The translations under genes and the position numbers were made by a program. Positions 15,701 through 23,827 of a stretch of DNA of 64,000 nt are shown one piece after another; the stretch's first letter is position 1, and each line of letters starts with the position of its first letter. The notes below the pieces were generated by a model. It was not told where the DNA came from and ran no database searches. It saw nothing but the letters and a program-made list of their open reading frames with translations. The DNA comes from Paenibacillus mendelii (GTDB lineage Bacteria > Bacillota > Bacilli > Paenibacillales > Paenibacillaceae): NCBI RefSeq assembly GCF_024498075.1, contig NZ_JANHOF010000001.1, positions 310,001-374,000 of the forward strand. Reading direction: 5' to 3'.

Positions 15701-18355
15701 GTGGCCGTTCACCCATACACGGGAATAACTGAAGGCCGCTTCAAACCGCAGCATCACCTTGTTCCCGTCGAAGCTTTCCGGAATGAGAACCGATTTCTGA
15801 TAGGCATTCTCGATATTGCGAACCGGGAACCAGTCTCCGCCTTGCGGTCCGCGGATATCGAATCCGAGCACCTCCAGATTGGCGGGTACCTTAACATCAG
15901 ACCAATCTGACGTACTCGCGCCTTCCTTCCAGAAACCCTGCGCGGGACTTTGCTTAAACTTCCACGTTCCGTCCAAGCTGACGATCGGCTTGACTACACC
16001 GTTCACCGTTGAAGGAAGCGGCACGATAACCGGTCTAGGCCAGCCGTTCGTTTCAGGACCGACCGGAACTTGAGGCATCGGCTCATTCGGAGCGCCCCAA
16101 ATATTGAACTCACGGATGCCAGCCTTGGTTCCCGGCTCCAGACCCGTAACGGATATGCGCACATAACGCCTTGCCGTCTCGAGGAATCGGTCTCTGCGTA
16201 CTTGCTGACGCCCGACAACGTCTGTCCGATCCGCTGCCAAATACCAATGAAGGGCATCGGAGGACACTTCCACTTTATATTTGTAATTCTTTGCTTCATT
16301 CCAGGTTATCTGCGTTCCTGTCAGCTCATAATCGCCGCCCAGGTCAATTTGCAGCCAGTTGTTGGCTTCTCCGTTGCCGGCTAACCATGCGCTGTTCGTC
16401 TCCCCGTCAACCGCGCTTGCAGGCGGCTTTGAAGCTTCCGATGACGATGCGGTCGCCGTTTTATTCAACGCTGCATTCGTCTCATCCCGCAGAATGAAGT
16501 ACGAGATTGCAACGGAATCACTCGTCTTGATTCCATCAGTAACATATGCACGAATCTCCGTGTCATCCGTTATTACAATCGGATTCGCATAGGGAAGCTT
16601 GGTCGGCGATGTTTGCGGATCGGTGCCATCCAGCGTATAGCTGATTGCAGCGCCTTGCATGCTGCTTGCTAAAGTAACAGCTGTCCCCTGCTCAATGTCA
16701 CCGCCTGGAGGTGTGGCCGACAGCGGAACGACTTGATACGCGAATGCCCGCACCTCGCTATTTTCTTTGCCTTCCAATGCGGCATAAGCTTGCAGCTTAA
16801 CTGTCGTACCGATGGCATTACTATGAAGAATAACTGGACCCTCATAAGCAGCCTTCGTCTCCGACGTTATCGGATCGGTGCCATCTGTCGTGTAATAGAT
16901 CGTTGCACCCGGCTGTTCGCCGAACAGCTCGACAGCCGTTCCATCCAGCACAGTCCCCGGCTGCACGCCGGCGTCCACCGGCAGCGCCACCGCCGAGTTG
17001 TACAGCTCGAACTCCCAGATCGCCGTGGCGATCCCGACCTTCTCCAGCTGATGCAGTCTCACGTAGCGGGCTTTCGTTGGCGTGAAGCCGTAAACTTGAT
17101 CCTTCAAGTCGTCATTGGCCGTTTCCTCCGCCACCGTTGTCCAGTTCTGTGCATCATCCGAGACGTCGATCGTAAATCGGCTCATGTAATTGACATGATC
17201 CGGGTTTTTACGAAGCACGGCATAGTTGACCGGCTGACTGGACCCCAGATCAACGATCAAATCCCATAATACATTCTGCTCCGGCTGTGCGTAAGTCCAC
17301 GCATTGCCATCAATAGCGCGTCCGGCTACATTGCCCCAGCCGGCTGCTGCGGTCATCGTCGCGGTAGCGCCAAGTGCCAGATTGGGATACTCAGAGAAGT
17401 CTTCTTGCGGCATGCGGTATGTGTACGTGCCTGCCTCACTTAAGCCGCCTCCCCTTTCATCAATCGCAACGGCCTTGATTTCGGTATCGGAATCGATCAC
17501 GATCGGATCGGCATACTTGACCCGAGTCGGTGACGTTACCGGATCCGAACCATCCTTCGTATAATAAATCGCAGATGTGCCAGGCGAGCTGCTAAGCGTT
17601 ACTTGCGTACCCGGCAGTATTGTTCCTGAGCCTGGAACTGCTGACAGAACAGGAATAATTTCAGCTTGCGCGAACAGCTCCAATTCACTGATTCTAACTG
17701 CCGGCCAATCTACCCCTTCAGCCGTTTTCTTCGTGACATGCACCCGAACGTATCTAGCCTGAATTTCACTGGCCAGAATACGGTCCGTTATGGTATCCGT
17801 GTTACCGATGACTGTATCCGCCGTTTCCCAAGGACCATTCCCGTCACCGGTGCTGTATTCCAAGGTAAAATCCTTCGTCGCCCAAGTTCCGGTTGACCCA
17901 TGATAGACCGTCCAGCGCTTTACGGTTTGAACGGTGCCAAGATCGACCATCGCCCATTCATCCGTAATCGGGCTGCTCTGCCAGCCGGTATCGCTCGTCG
18001 ACCACATCCGGTTCAGCTGACCGTCGGTTAGATAGGAAGGCAGATGCTGCGGCAGCGAGCTGCTGGCCGTAACCGGTTTGCCCAATGCTAAGTTCGAAGA
18101 GGATGCAGCAACAACCGCTGTGCCTGAATCGGACCCTATGACAGGCTCCACTTGCACCGTGGACGGTTCGCCTGCCGGCGGCTCTGTCGCTTCCTGCAGC
18201 TCTTCCATAGGCAGCACAGCGGTTCCGGTCGCAGCCGCTGTCCCTGTCCCTTCATTGCCATAAGCCGTATTGGCCGAAAGCGGCATGTAAGCCATCTGGC
18301 TGATCAGTACTACCGCGCATAGCACGGGAAGTATGACGGACTTGATCTTGCGCAT
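12800..18355 (-). CDS. Secreted multidomain glycoside hydrolase family 2 (beta-galactosidase-like)
   Basis: An 1851-residue exported enzyme. The signal peptide (~1-34) ends near 'PLSANTAYG'. Domains in order (approximate): discoidin F5/8-C 84-232; chitobiase-C-like 233-315 ('IYYTKDGSDP'); discoidin 325-455; chitobiase-C-like 456-541 and 542-620 ('IYYTTDGTDP', 'ISYTLDGTDP'); discoidin 630-757; GH2 sugar-binding, Ig-like and TIM-barrel domains ~780-1400; a beta-sandwich ~1480-1710; and an NPCBM-like module ~1720-1850 ('GKGSHSYDKGIGTHAQSE'). Catalytic acid/base Glu1175 is in 'WSIGNES' and the nucleophile Glu1236 in 'YDEYAH', as in LacZ-like GH2. There is no LPxTG or S-layer anchor; the binding modules probably hold it on polysaccharide. 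It is last in the permease-permease-binding protein operon, so it probably releases the imported sugar. Confidence 0.88.
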   Translation of the reverse strand: MRKIKSVILPVLCAVVLISQMAYMPLSANTAYGNEGTGTAAATGTAVLPMEELQEATEPPAGEPSTVQVEPVIGSDSGTAVVAASSSNLALGKPVTASSSLPQHLPSYLTDGQLNRMWSTSDTGWQSSPITDEWAMVDLGTVQTVKRWTVYHGSTGTWATKDFTLEYSTGDGNGPWETADTVIGNTDTITDRILASEIQARYVRVHVTKKTAEGVDWPAVRISELELFAQAEIIPVLSAVPGSGTILPGTQVTLSSSPGTSAIYYTKDGSDPVTSPTRVKYADPIVIDSDTEIKAVAIDERGGGLSEAGTYTYRMPQEDFSEYPNLALGATATMTAAAGWGNVAGRAIDGNAWTYAQPEQNVLWDLIVDLGSSQPVNYAVLRKNPDHVNYMSRFTIDVSDDAQNWTTVAEETANDDLKDQVYGFTPTKARYVRLHQLEKVGIATAIWEFELYNSAVALPVDAGVQPGTVLDGTAVELFGEQPGATIYYTTDGTDPITSETKAAYEGPVILHSNAIGTTVKLQAYAALEGKENSEVRAFAYQVVPLSATPPGGDIEQGTAVTLASSMQGAAISYTLDGTDPQTSPTKLPYANPIVITDDTEIRAYVTDGIKTSDSVAISYFILRDETNAALNKTATASSSEASKPPASAVDGETNSAWLAGNGEANNWLQIDLGGDYELTGTQITWNEAKNYKYKVEVSSDALHWYLAADRTDVVGRQQVRRDRFLETARRYVRISVTGLEPGTKAGIREFNIWGAPNEPMPQVPVGPETNGWPRPVIVPLPSTVNGVVKPIVSLDGTWKFKQSPAQGFWKEGASTSDWSDVKVPANLEVLGFDIRGPQGGDWFPVRNIENAYQKSVLIPESFDGNKVMLRFEAAFSYSRVWVNGHLVRQHRGGFTTFDADITDYVVPGETAIITVGLTAETGFVEYQHVRGLVGQVKLFALPVDHVTRLHTNTEFDATYTNATLSVTVGMELGEANQANVELKLTDPNGKPVSIQPSVISLSKEAPEVTVNIPVEQPAKWDAEHPRLYTLKATTKVNGIAGESVIRKVGFRSIKVEGNKMLVNGKEVKLRGVNWHQSSPLIGIAADPEHDRESLIKLKEANVNYIRAAHWPQYEYVLDIADELGFYVEQENSIMFVSDSRASDPKYLNNYMGQLSETIEKDRSHPSIAIWSIGNESAWGSNLTASHDYVKAIDPTRPVKFSWGFNAPAGYTDLFSTHYTPFGHLFGTHDKPELYDEYAHDYTYYGDWMDADPAYRDFYGVAINRLWNDLYETPGVLGGAIWHSRDLRFYGPNGIWQGFVVSWGIIDEWNREKPEYWNVKKGYSPVRINIEALPNPGSNKPLTIPIENRYNHTNLSEITIEWSVGKNKGTIKGPSIEPMSKGQFTLPARNWKDGDSIRLKIKRNDGTVANPLVDEYVLTIGQKTVEAWEVKGKAPKVDDNGSEIKITGKDFNVIFNKTTGMIRKGEFEGKTVITGGPYLDMGYTSKLDPWVLSGISHTRTDKEAVVTISGNYGQTSVTFKVSIDGKGLITTTYTLTNPPSSYDAVGVSFDAAAGADRMTWDRDGTWSYYPDNQLGRNAGTAYKNRAKGVEQYGIEPTWSWIEDERSGLGTTDFRSSKTNFYYASLINGKTGNRITAQGDGTGSVKASLNADGTVRFSIRNNWSHPAGFPGWVEANPVQKPIIVNSGYTGTVRMKMTDRDDFDFEYVDAPQYVSDLEWSSATTGWGRVRKDLSIGGNVLTLYDGKGSHSYDKGIGTHAQSEIKYAIGGKGYKRFTATVGVDQENSGGSVVFQVWADGVKLFDSGIMSNKTPAKQVDVSLSGRSELKLVALDAGDGQASDHADWADAKLLKSHR

Positions 18356-18414
18356 ACTTTAGATCCCTCCTTGATATTCGAGTTTCGTATCCTTTCATCT
18401 AACCTCGCTTTTGT

Positions 18415-19983
18415 TTATTTCTTAGCTGCCAGAAATTCATCCAATTGCTTCTGCATCTCTGCAATGACCTTATCGATGCCAGCCGATTTCAGCTTGCTTT
18501 GGAATTTAGGGAAGAATTGATCGTAATCCGTGAATCCCGCATAGGCCGAATCGACATATTCCTTCTCGACCGCGCTGATTTGGGCGATCTCGGCTTTAAC
18601 AGGGTCCGCATTGAAGCGGAATCCGAGTGTCGGCGCTTCGGCCGCTCCGTCATCCCACTTCTGCAGTGTCTCAACAAACTCCGGACTGATATGCTTGCTG
18701 AAGTGCTTCAAACGGATATCATCCCATGCCCAATATACCTGATTGTAGGATTGCTGCTCGCCAATGCCCTCGACCGAGATGGCGCTGCCATCCATAATAT
18801 AGTTGACGTCCTTGACCCCATAAGAGAACAAATCATAATTCTCTTGGTTGCTGCGGAACCAGTTGATGAATGCGACCGCACCCTCGGGATTCTTGCTTGT
18901 TGCGAAGACAGACAGCAGATTCGATGCCGCATCGAAGACATACTTCGGCTTATCCGGATTCAGGAATACATCTTCCAGCGTTCCGTCCGGGAGCGTTTTC
19001 TTGAAGGCGTCTATACGTTCAGTCGTCTTGAGCACGTTGGACCATATGGCTCCGAGCTTGCCATTGTTCAGTGCGGCTTCTGGATCTTTGATTTCTTGTG
19101 CATCCTTCGGCATCCAGCCGTTCACATACCATTTTCTCTTCGTATTCACAATGTTTTTGAAAATGTCGGAGTCGTAGAAATTACGAACCTTCAGCTCCGG
19201 ATCGGCCGGATCAATATATCCCGGTCCGGCTCCCATGTCGCCAAGCGGCAGGTACACGTTACCGAATTCCCGCAGCAGCGCCCGGCTGCCGTCGTTAGCG
19301 ATCGGTACCATACCCTTCTCGTTCTTCTTAATGGCATCCAGGTAGGCTTCGAAATCAGCCAACGTCTGAATTTCCGGCAGATTGTACTTCTTCCGCAAAT
19401 CCCCGCGAATCGCGAAGAAGTTATTATTCTCGGCTGTCGGAACGAGCGTCGGAATGCCATAGATCTTGTTATCAATGGAGGAACTCGACCAATTGGCAGA
19501 TGGAATGCTCTCCTTCAGTTCCTTGCCATTCGTCTCAAGCCAATCGTCCAGCGGCGCTACCACATGCTTCGAGACGATTTGAGAGAGCCAGCTCACATGT
19601 GTCCAAGCCAGATCATATTTTTCTCCCGAGGCAGCGATCAGATTAAGCTTGTTGTTGTATTGATCCCACGGAAAGTACGTGAATTCAAGATTAAGATCCA
19701 AACCATCTGCATGCATCTTATCTTCGATGGCCTTCTTCACATTCTCCAAATCCTTCGGAGCATCGCCGGGAAGCACCACCTTGACGGTTCCGCTAACCTT
19801 CTCTTCTTTTCCTGCAGATTCGCCTTTATTCTCTTCTTTTCCTGCAGAATTCCCTTTGTTCTCTTCTTTCTGCGTGTCATTCTTCTTATCCGGCGTGTTC
19901 TCTTCTTTGCTCGAGCATGCCGCAAGCAGCCCGGTCAACATAAGAGCCAAGATAAGAAGCGATACCATTGTCTTTCTTCTCAC
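18415..19983 (-). CDS. Sugar ABC transporter solute-binding lipoprotein (family 1, LplA-like)
   Basis: A 522-residue lipoprotein with a lipobox 'LLAAC' (Cys22). A flexible linker of imperfect KEENKG.SAG repeats follows (~25-62), then a family 1 binding domain ('FPWDQYNNKLNLIAASGEKY', 'LAPLDDWLETNG'-like, 'NAEALNNGKLGAIW'-like segments). The C-terminus resembles the DUF3502 region of LplA/YtcQ proteins. It delivers oligosaccharide to the two upstream permeases. Start GTG at 19983 has AGGGAGG 10 bases upstream; an out-of-frame ATG at 19990 is excluded. No ATPase gene is in the operon; such systems normally share MsmX, encoded elsewhere. Confidence 0.9.
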   Translation of the reverse strand: MRRKTMVSLLILALMLTGLLAACSSKEENTPDKKNDTQKEENKGNSAGKEENKGESAGKEEKVSGTVKVVLPGDAPKDLENVKKAIEDKMHADGLDLNLEFTYFPWDQYNNKLNLIAASGEKYDLAWTHVSWLSQIVSKHVVAPLDDWLETNGKELKESIPSANWSSSSIDNKIYGIPTLVPTAENNNFFAIRGDLRKKYNLPEIQTLADFEAYLDAIKKNEKGMVPIANDGSRALLREFGNVYLPLGDMGAGPGYIDPADPELKVRNFYDSDIFKNIVNTKRKWYVNGWMPKDAQEIKDPEAALNNGKLGAIWSNVLKTTERIDAFKKTLPDGTLEDVFLNPDKPKYVFDAASNLLSVFATSKNPEGAVAFINWFRSNQENYDLFSYGVKDVNYIMDGSAISVEGIGEQQSYNQVYWAWDDIRLKHFSKHISPEFVETLQKWDDGAAEAPTLGFRFNADPVKAEIAQISAVEKEYVDSAYAGFTDYDQFFPKFQSKLKSAGIDKVIAEMQKQLDEFLAAKK

Positions 19984-20047
19984 TGATCATAAACCTCCCT
20001 TTTGATGGTTAAATCTGTATGTTGAACCGTCCTGGGACGGAGACAAC

Positions 20048-20926
20048 CTATCCTTTGACTGCTCCGATCATGATGCCCTTCACGAAATATTTCTGAATGA
20101 ACGGATAAACAAGCATGATGGGTCCAATCGTGATAAGCACCATTGCCATCTGTGCCGTTTCCGAGGGCAGCGTCTGACTGCCGGAAACCATATTCCCACT
20201 CGAGCTCATAAAGTTGATCATGGACTGAATCTTAAACAGCATGAACTGCAGCGGATACAATTCCCGGCTGTCGATCAGCCACAAGGCGAGTCCCCAGTCA
20301 TTCCAGTAAGCAAGGGAAATGAACAAAGCGACTGTAGCGATGATCGGCCCCGAGAGCGGGAGCAGAATTCTCGTGAAGGTGTAGAACGGGCCTGCACCCT
20401 CGATCTCCGCCGATTCCAGCAAGGCAGGAGGCAGCGATTTGAAGTAATTCCGAATGAGAAACACATTGAACGGATTGATCAGCATCGGCAGAATTAAAGC
20501 CGCAATCGTGTCCTTCAGATGCAGATATTTGGTAATGAAGATATACCACGGGACCAGGCCTGCATTGAAGATCATCGTAATGAAAATAAATAGGGCAATG
20601 CCGTTGCGGTACTTCACTTTTGGCATAGCCATGGCATTGGCCAGCATGGCGCTTATTAACAGCCCAAGAACTGTTCCGCTCAGCGTCACGATAATGGAAA
20701 TCAGGTAACCGTTCCAAATTTCGTCGCCGGAGAATATAAGCCGGTAAGCGTCTAAAGAGAAGGTCTCGGGAAAGAGGGAATACCCGTTCTTGAATACCGA
20801 GGACTCACCTGAAATCGATACCATGACCGTAAGCAGAAACGGAATCGTCGTAAACGCACAGAATGCAATGAAGATCGTATGGAAGATCGCTTGCGAGATG
20901 GAAACTCTTTTTTTTGGGGCTGTCAT
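20048..20926 (-). CDS. Carbohydrate ABC transporter permease (LplC/YtcP-like)
   Basis: A 292-residue membrane protein with six predicted helices. Its binding-protein-dependent transport (EAA) loop is at 'LPPALLESAEIEGAGPFYTF' followed by 'TRILLPLSGPIIAT'. It ends with the family's 'FVKGIMIGAVKG' tail. ATG at 20926 has GGAGGG 4-5 bases upstream and is preferred over 20980. It is the second permease of the operon and pairs with the gene at 21014 to form the channel for the lipoprotein at 18415. Confidence 0.92.
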   Translation of the reverse strand: MTAPKKRVSISQAIFHTIFIAFCAFTTIPFLLTVMVSISGESSVFKNGYSLFPETFSLDAYRLIFSGDEIWNGYLISIIVTLSGTVLGLLISAMLANAMAMPKVKYRNGIALFIFITMIFNAGLVPWYIFITKYLHLKDTIAALILPMLINPFNVFLIRNYFKSLPPALLESAEIEGAGPFYTFTRILLPLSGPIIATVALFISLAYWNDWGLALWLIDSRELYPLQFMLFKIQSMINFMSSSGNMVSGSQTLPSETAQMAMVLITIGPIMLVYPFIQKYFVKGIMIGAVKG

Positions 20927-21013
20927 AGGACCCTCCGCTATGAAAGTTGTTGTTGTACCAGGTTCGGGCTTCTCAAACAACGAACCTGATACGTTCTCTT
21001 GTTCACCGCTATA

Positions 21014-21928
21014 TTAGAACAGCGCATTGTCGTTATTGACCTTCTTGACCGCCCAGTTACAGGCGAGAACGAAGAGGAATCCGCATAACGACTGGTATAA
21101 TCCGACGGCTGCCGGCATGCTGATGTCACCGACATTCTTAACGGCCCGGAACACGTAAGTGTCGATCACGTCGGTCGTTTCAAACAGCAAACCATTATCG
21201 CCTACAATGGAGTAGATCGTCTGGAAGTCACCGTAAAAGATTTTACCGGCGGCGAGCAGCGTCACAATAATGACGGTCGGTACAAGCAGCGGCAGTGTAA
21301 TATAGCGGATTTTCTGCCACCGGTTCACACCATCCAGTGCCGCCGCTTCATATAATTCATCGTCGATGCCGACGATTGTGGCCAAATAAAGAATAACGGC
21401 ATACCCCGTATTTTTCCATATGAAAACACCGACGAGAATGGTCACCCAATAGCCGGCTGCGGAGTACCAATCAATCGCAGCTTGATTCATCATCTGCAGA
21501 AGCTGATTAAACATGCCGTATTTGGAGCTGAAAATTAAGTAGACGAAATTACCCACGACGATTGCCGAGAAGAAATACGGCAGGAACATCAGACTTTGAT
21601 ACATTCTGCGAAAGAAGCTCTTTCTAATTTCATTCAATAAGATGGCGAATGCCACAGCTACGATCGTGCCAAAAACAATGTAGTTGGCGTTGATGAATAG
21701 CGTATTGAACGTTGTTCGCCACGCGTAATCGCCTTGAAAGTAGAACGCGAAGTTCTGCAGCCCGACCCATCTGCTCCCGAATATGCCATCCGCAAAGTTA
21801 TAATCTTTGAATGCAATCAGAATGCCCGGCAGCGGCAAATAGCAGAATACCAGGAAGAATAACAGACCCGGCAGCGCCATGAGGTAATACCATTTGTTTC
21901 TTCGCAGTTCTTCGAACATGCCGTTCAT
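21014..21928 (-). CDS. Carbohydrate ABC transporter permease (LplB-like)
   Basis: A 304-residue permease with an N-terminal membrane helix ('YYLMALPGLLFFLVFCYLPL'), 'GILIAFKDYNF', and the EAA loop 'LYEAAALDGVNRWQKIRYIT' for ATPase contact. It ends 'WAVKKVNNDNALF', typical of LplB/YtcP-type proteins. It is the first gene of the operon. GGGGAG lies 12 bases before the ATG, a rather long spacing. The perfect cre box at 21963-21976 lies just upstream. Confidence 0.92.
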   Translation of the reverse strand: MNGMFEELRRNKWYYLMALPGLLFFLVFCYLPLPGILIAFKDYNFADGIFGSRWVGLQNFAFYFQGDYAWRTTFNTLFINANYIVFGTIVAVAFAILLNEIRKSFFRRMYQSLMFLPYFFSAIVVGNFVYLIFSSKYGMFNQLLQMMNQAAIDWYSAAGYWVTILVGVFIWKNTGYAVILYLATIVGIDDELYEAAALDGVNRWQKIRYITLPLLVPTVIIVTLLAAGKIFYGDFQTIYSIVGDNGLLFETTDVIDTYVFRAVKNVGDISMPAAVGLYQSLCGFLFVLACNWAVKKVNNDNALF

Positions 21929-21962
21929 ACCATTGAATCGCTCCCCTGAATTACGTTTGTTG

Positions 21963-21976
21963 TGTAAGCGTTGTCA
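21963..21976. promoter_or_regulatory. Catabolite-responsive element (cre) before the GH2/ABC operon
   Basis: TGTAAGCGTTGTCA fits the consensus TGWAANCGNTNWCA at all 14 positions. It lies 35 bp upstream of the first permease gene, near a possible minus-strand -10 (TATGAT) that ends about 10 bases upstream of the box. CcpA binding here would repress the operon when glucose is available. Confidence 0.8.
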
Positions 21977-22128
21977 CCTTTCAAATCATATAGGCTGCGC
22001 CCGAAAAATGGAATTTCAGTTTGTTAAGATGATATTAAATTATTAAGAAACCCGTGTTTGAACTGTTCATTTCATATCAAAATCTTTTGATCCCGCTGTT
22101 GACCAAGCCCAGCCGCCGTGTACAGAAA

Positions 22129-22163
22129 CAAGAAAACCGGCCCCCTTGCTTAAAGGGAACCGG
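22129..22163 (-). terminator. Terminator of the S66 peptidase gene
   Basis: Arms CCGGTTCCCTT and AAGGGGGCCGG (minus strand) with a short loop are followed by TTTTCTTGTTT. It lies 33 bp after the stop at 22196. Confidence 0.85.
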
Positions 22164-22195
22164 CTTGCCGTTCACTTTCTTATAGCAGATGACTG

Positions 22196-23209
22196 CTAAC
22201 TAAAGTGTTGTATAATCGTTCCTTTACCATCCTCCACATGAACTTTGGCATATGCGCCATTAATCAATGTGATTTGCGGTGGAACATGACCGCAATCGAT
22301 GTCATAGACGATCGGGACTTGAAGCTCATCCGTCAGATCATGATAAACATCTTCAGCCGTATAGCCATTGACCGCTTGATTGGCACCGCTTCTGCCGATC
22401 AGAATACCGGAGCATTGCTCGAACCATCCGGCCAACTTCATTTGAACGAATGATCTGCGCAGATCCGTTGTCGTTAATTCGCAATTCTCGAAATACCAGA
22501 TCACGGGATCACCACTGACGAATTGTTCTCTGAATTCGCGGACATCGCCATACGGCGTACCGATCAGATGCCGGATCACGTCCACACATCCGCCAAGCAA
22601 TCGCCCCTCCATCCTCACTTCCCTGTTGGTTACGGATTGCCAGCAGGTTGGTTCAGTCAGATGAAAGACACAAGGCGACGGGTCATGATGATCCCATTCC
22701 TTCTGATATTTCGTTGAGGAATGTTGAACGATCGATCCGTCGGCTTCAGTAGACAGCACATTCTGCCACATAGCTGTCGTAGCATCCTGATACTCTCCCC
22801 GCATGTCAATCAAGTTTACTCCATGCGCAGTGGCGATACCCGTTCGCAGGGTGATCGCGAGCAGCAGCAAGCTGATATCCGAATAACCCAAGATCCATTT
22901 TGCGCTCATATGTTCAAACTCCAGCGCTTCCAATATCTCAATCAATAGCTCCCCGCCCCAAGGCGGAATAATGGCATGCACATCTTGGTTTCGCATCATT
23001 TCATTAAATTCGTCTGCGCGCATTCTGGCTGGTGCAGATTTGGCTTTGCTTTGCGTCCAGACTGTATCGCCATAAGCGATCCGATATCCCTTATTTTCCA
23101 TGCGGCTGCATGCAAGCTTTAACAGCGGATGCAATTCATCCGGCAATCCGGACGAAGGGGCTGTCACTCCGATCGTGGCTCCTCTTGATAGCAACGGGTA
23201 TCGAATCAT
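22196..23209 (-). CDS. S66-family peptidase (LD-carboxypeptidase/MccF-like)
   Basis: A 337-residue cytoplasmic serine peptidase. It has the N-terminal 'GATIGVTAPSSG' strand, 'PPWGGELLIEIL', the nucleophile elbow 'ILGYSDISLLL', a Glu in 'IWYFENCELTT' and the final His in 'DIDCGHVPPQITL', giving the Ser-Glu-His triad. The family includes LD-carboxypeptidases for murein recycling and MccF, which cleaves microcin C-type antibiotics; the length and 'FENCEL' motif lean to the MccF-like branch. ATG at 23209 has GAGGAG 8 bases upstream; the ATG at 23215 is too close to it. It follows the GNAT gene by 16 bp. Confidence 0.87.
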   Translation of the reverse strand: MIRYPLLSRGATIGVTAPSSGLPDELHPLLKLACSRMENKGYRIAYGDTVWTQSKAKSAPARMRADEFNEMMRNQDVHAIIPPWGGELLIEILEALEFEHMSAKWILGYSDISLLLLAITLRTGIATAHGVNLIDMRGEYQDATTAMWQNVLSTEADGSIVQHSSTKYQKEWDHHDPSPCVFHLTEPTCWQSVTNREVRMEGRLLGGCVDVIRHLIGTPYGDVREFREQFVSGDPVIWYFENCELTTTDLRRSFVQMKLAGWFEQCSGILIGRSGANQAVNGYTAEDVYHDLTDELQVPIVYDIDCGHVPPQITLINGAYAKVHVEDGKGTIIQHFS

Positions 23210-23225
23210 ATTCATTTCTCCTCTA

Positions 23226-23702
23226 TTATACCGACGTAAACTCCTGTACGATTGTCGTATCTTCTACCTTATCAGTGAACTTGCCCTCCGTAAACGATGA
23301 AATGACCGATCGCCAGAACGTTTGAGCCGGGTAGTTTCTCTCCACTTGAACCACACGCCATCTGCCGGGAAATGAATGAAACATCTTGAGCGCCGCCTGT
23401 TTGCCGATACCCTTTCGGCGATATTTGCGAACGATGAAAAACTCGGCAATGGAGTGAATCGGCCCCAGATCCGAATCAACGGTTCTAACCAGGACGAATC
23501 CGGCCAGCTTATCCGACACTTTAATCAGAAATGGATGCCGGCCCGGCTCTGTCCAGTACAAATCCAAGTATGGATAACCATATAAGCCATTCTCATCTAA
23601 GTCGAACTCCAAATATTCCGAGAAATCATGCATATATAACTCAAACATACGTAGAAGGAGTATCTTGTCCTGCGGTTGTACCCGATATATGTCGATAATC
23701 AT
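23226..23702 (-). CDS. GNAT-family acetyltransferase
   Basis: A 158-residue acetyltransferase. It has 'PFLIKVSDKLAGFVLV', then 'IAEFFIVRKYRRKGIGKQAA' containing the R/KxxGxG acetyl-CoA pyrophosphate loop, and 'VVQVERNYPAQTFWRSVI' near the end. ATG at 23702 has AGGAGG 7 bases upstream. Only 16 bp separate it from the S66 peptidase; acetyltransferase-peptidase pairs can give self-protection against peptide antibiotics, as with MccE/MccF, but this is inference from position. Confidence 0.85.
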   Translation of the reverse strand: MIIDIYRVQPQDKILLLRMFELYMHDFSEYLEFDLDENGLYGYPYLDLYWTEPGRHPFLIKVSDKLAGFVLVRTVDSDLGPIHSIAEFFIVRKYRRKGIGKQAALKMFHSFPGRWRVVQVERNYPAQTFWRSVISSFTEGKFTDKVEDTTIVQEFTSV

Positions 23703-23797
23703 ATGCAATCCTCCTGTAAGATTATAGATATCACTCCATACATCCCTCAGTTACCAGCTGCGTTTATCGAAGCTGCCCTTGTGCTTCATCATACACC

Positions 23798-23823
23798 AAC
23801 AGGCTGCCCTGCGGCAGCCTGTT
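23798..23823. terminator. Perfect 11-bp hairpin between the GNAT and phosphotransferase genes
   Basis: AACAGGCTGCC and GGCAGCCTGTT flank a CTGC loop, just after the stop at 23828 on the minus strand. No T tract follows on either strand, so it may be a weak terminator or an RNA-stabilising hairpin. Confidence 0.5.
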
Positions 23824-23827
23824 ATCA

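Noticed and set aside
19797-19890. Tandem-like repeat in the lipoprotein gene, considered as a CRISPR or minisatellite
   Set aside because: It is a two-to-three-unit in-frame repeat encoding the KEENKG.SAG linker after the lipobox, a normal flexible spacer.
18445-19986. A 513-codon plus-strand open frame antisense to the solute-binding lipoprotein
   Set aside because: It mirrors the lipoprotein gene almost exactly, has no ribosome binding site and gives an Arg/Ile/Leu-rich protein without domains. It is a codon-bias shadow.
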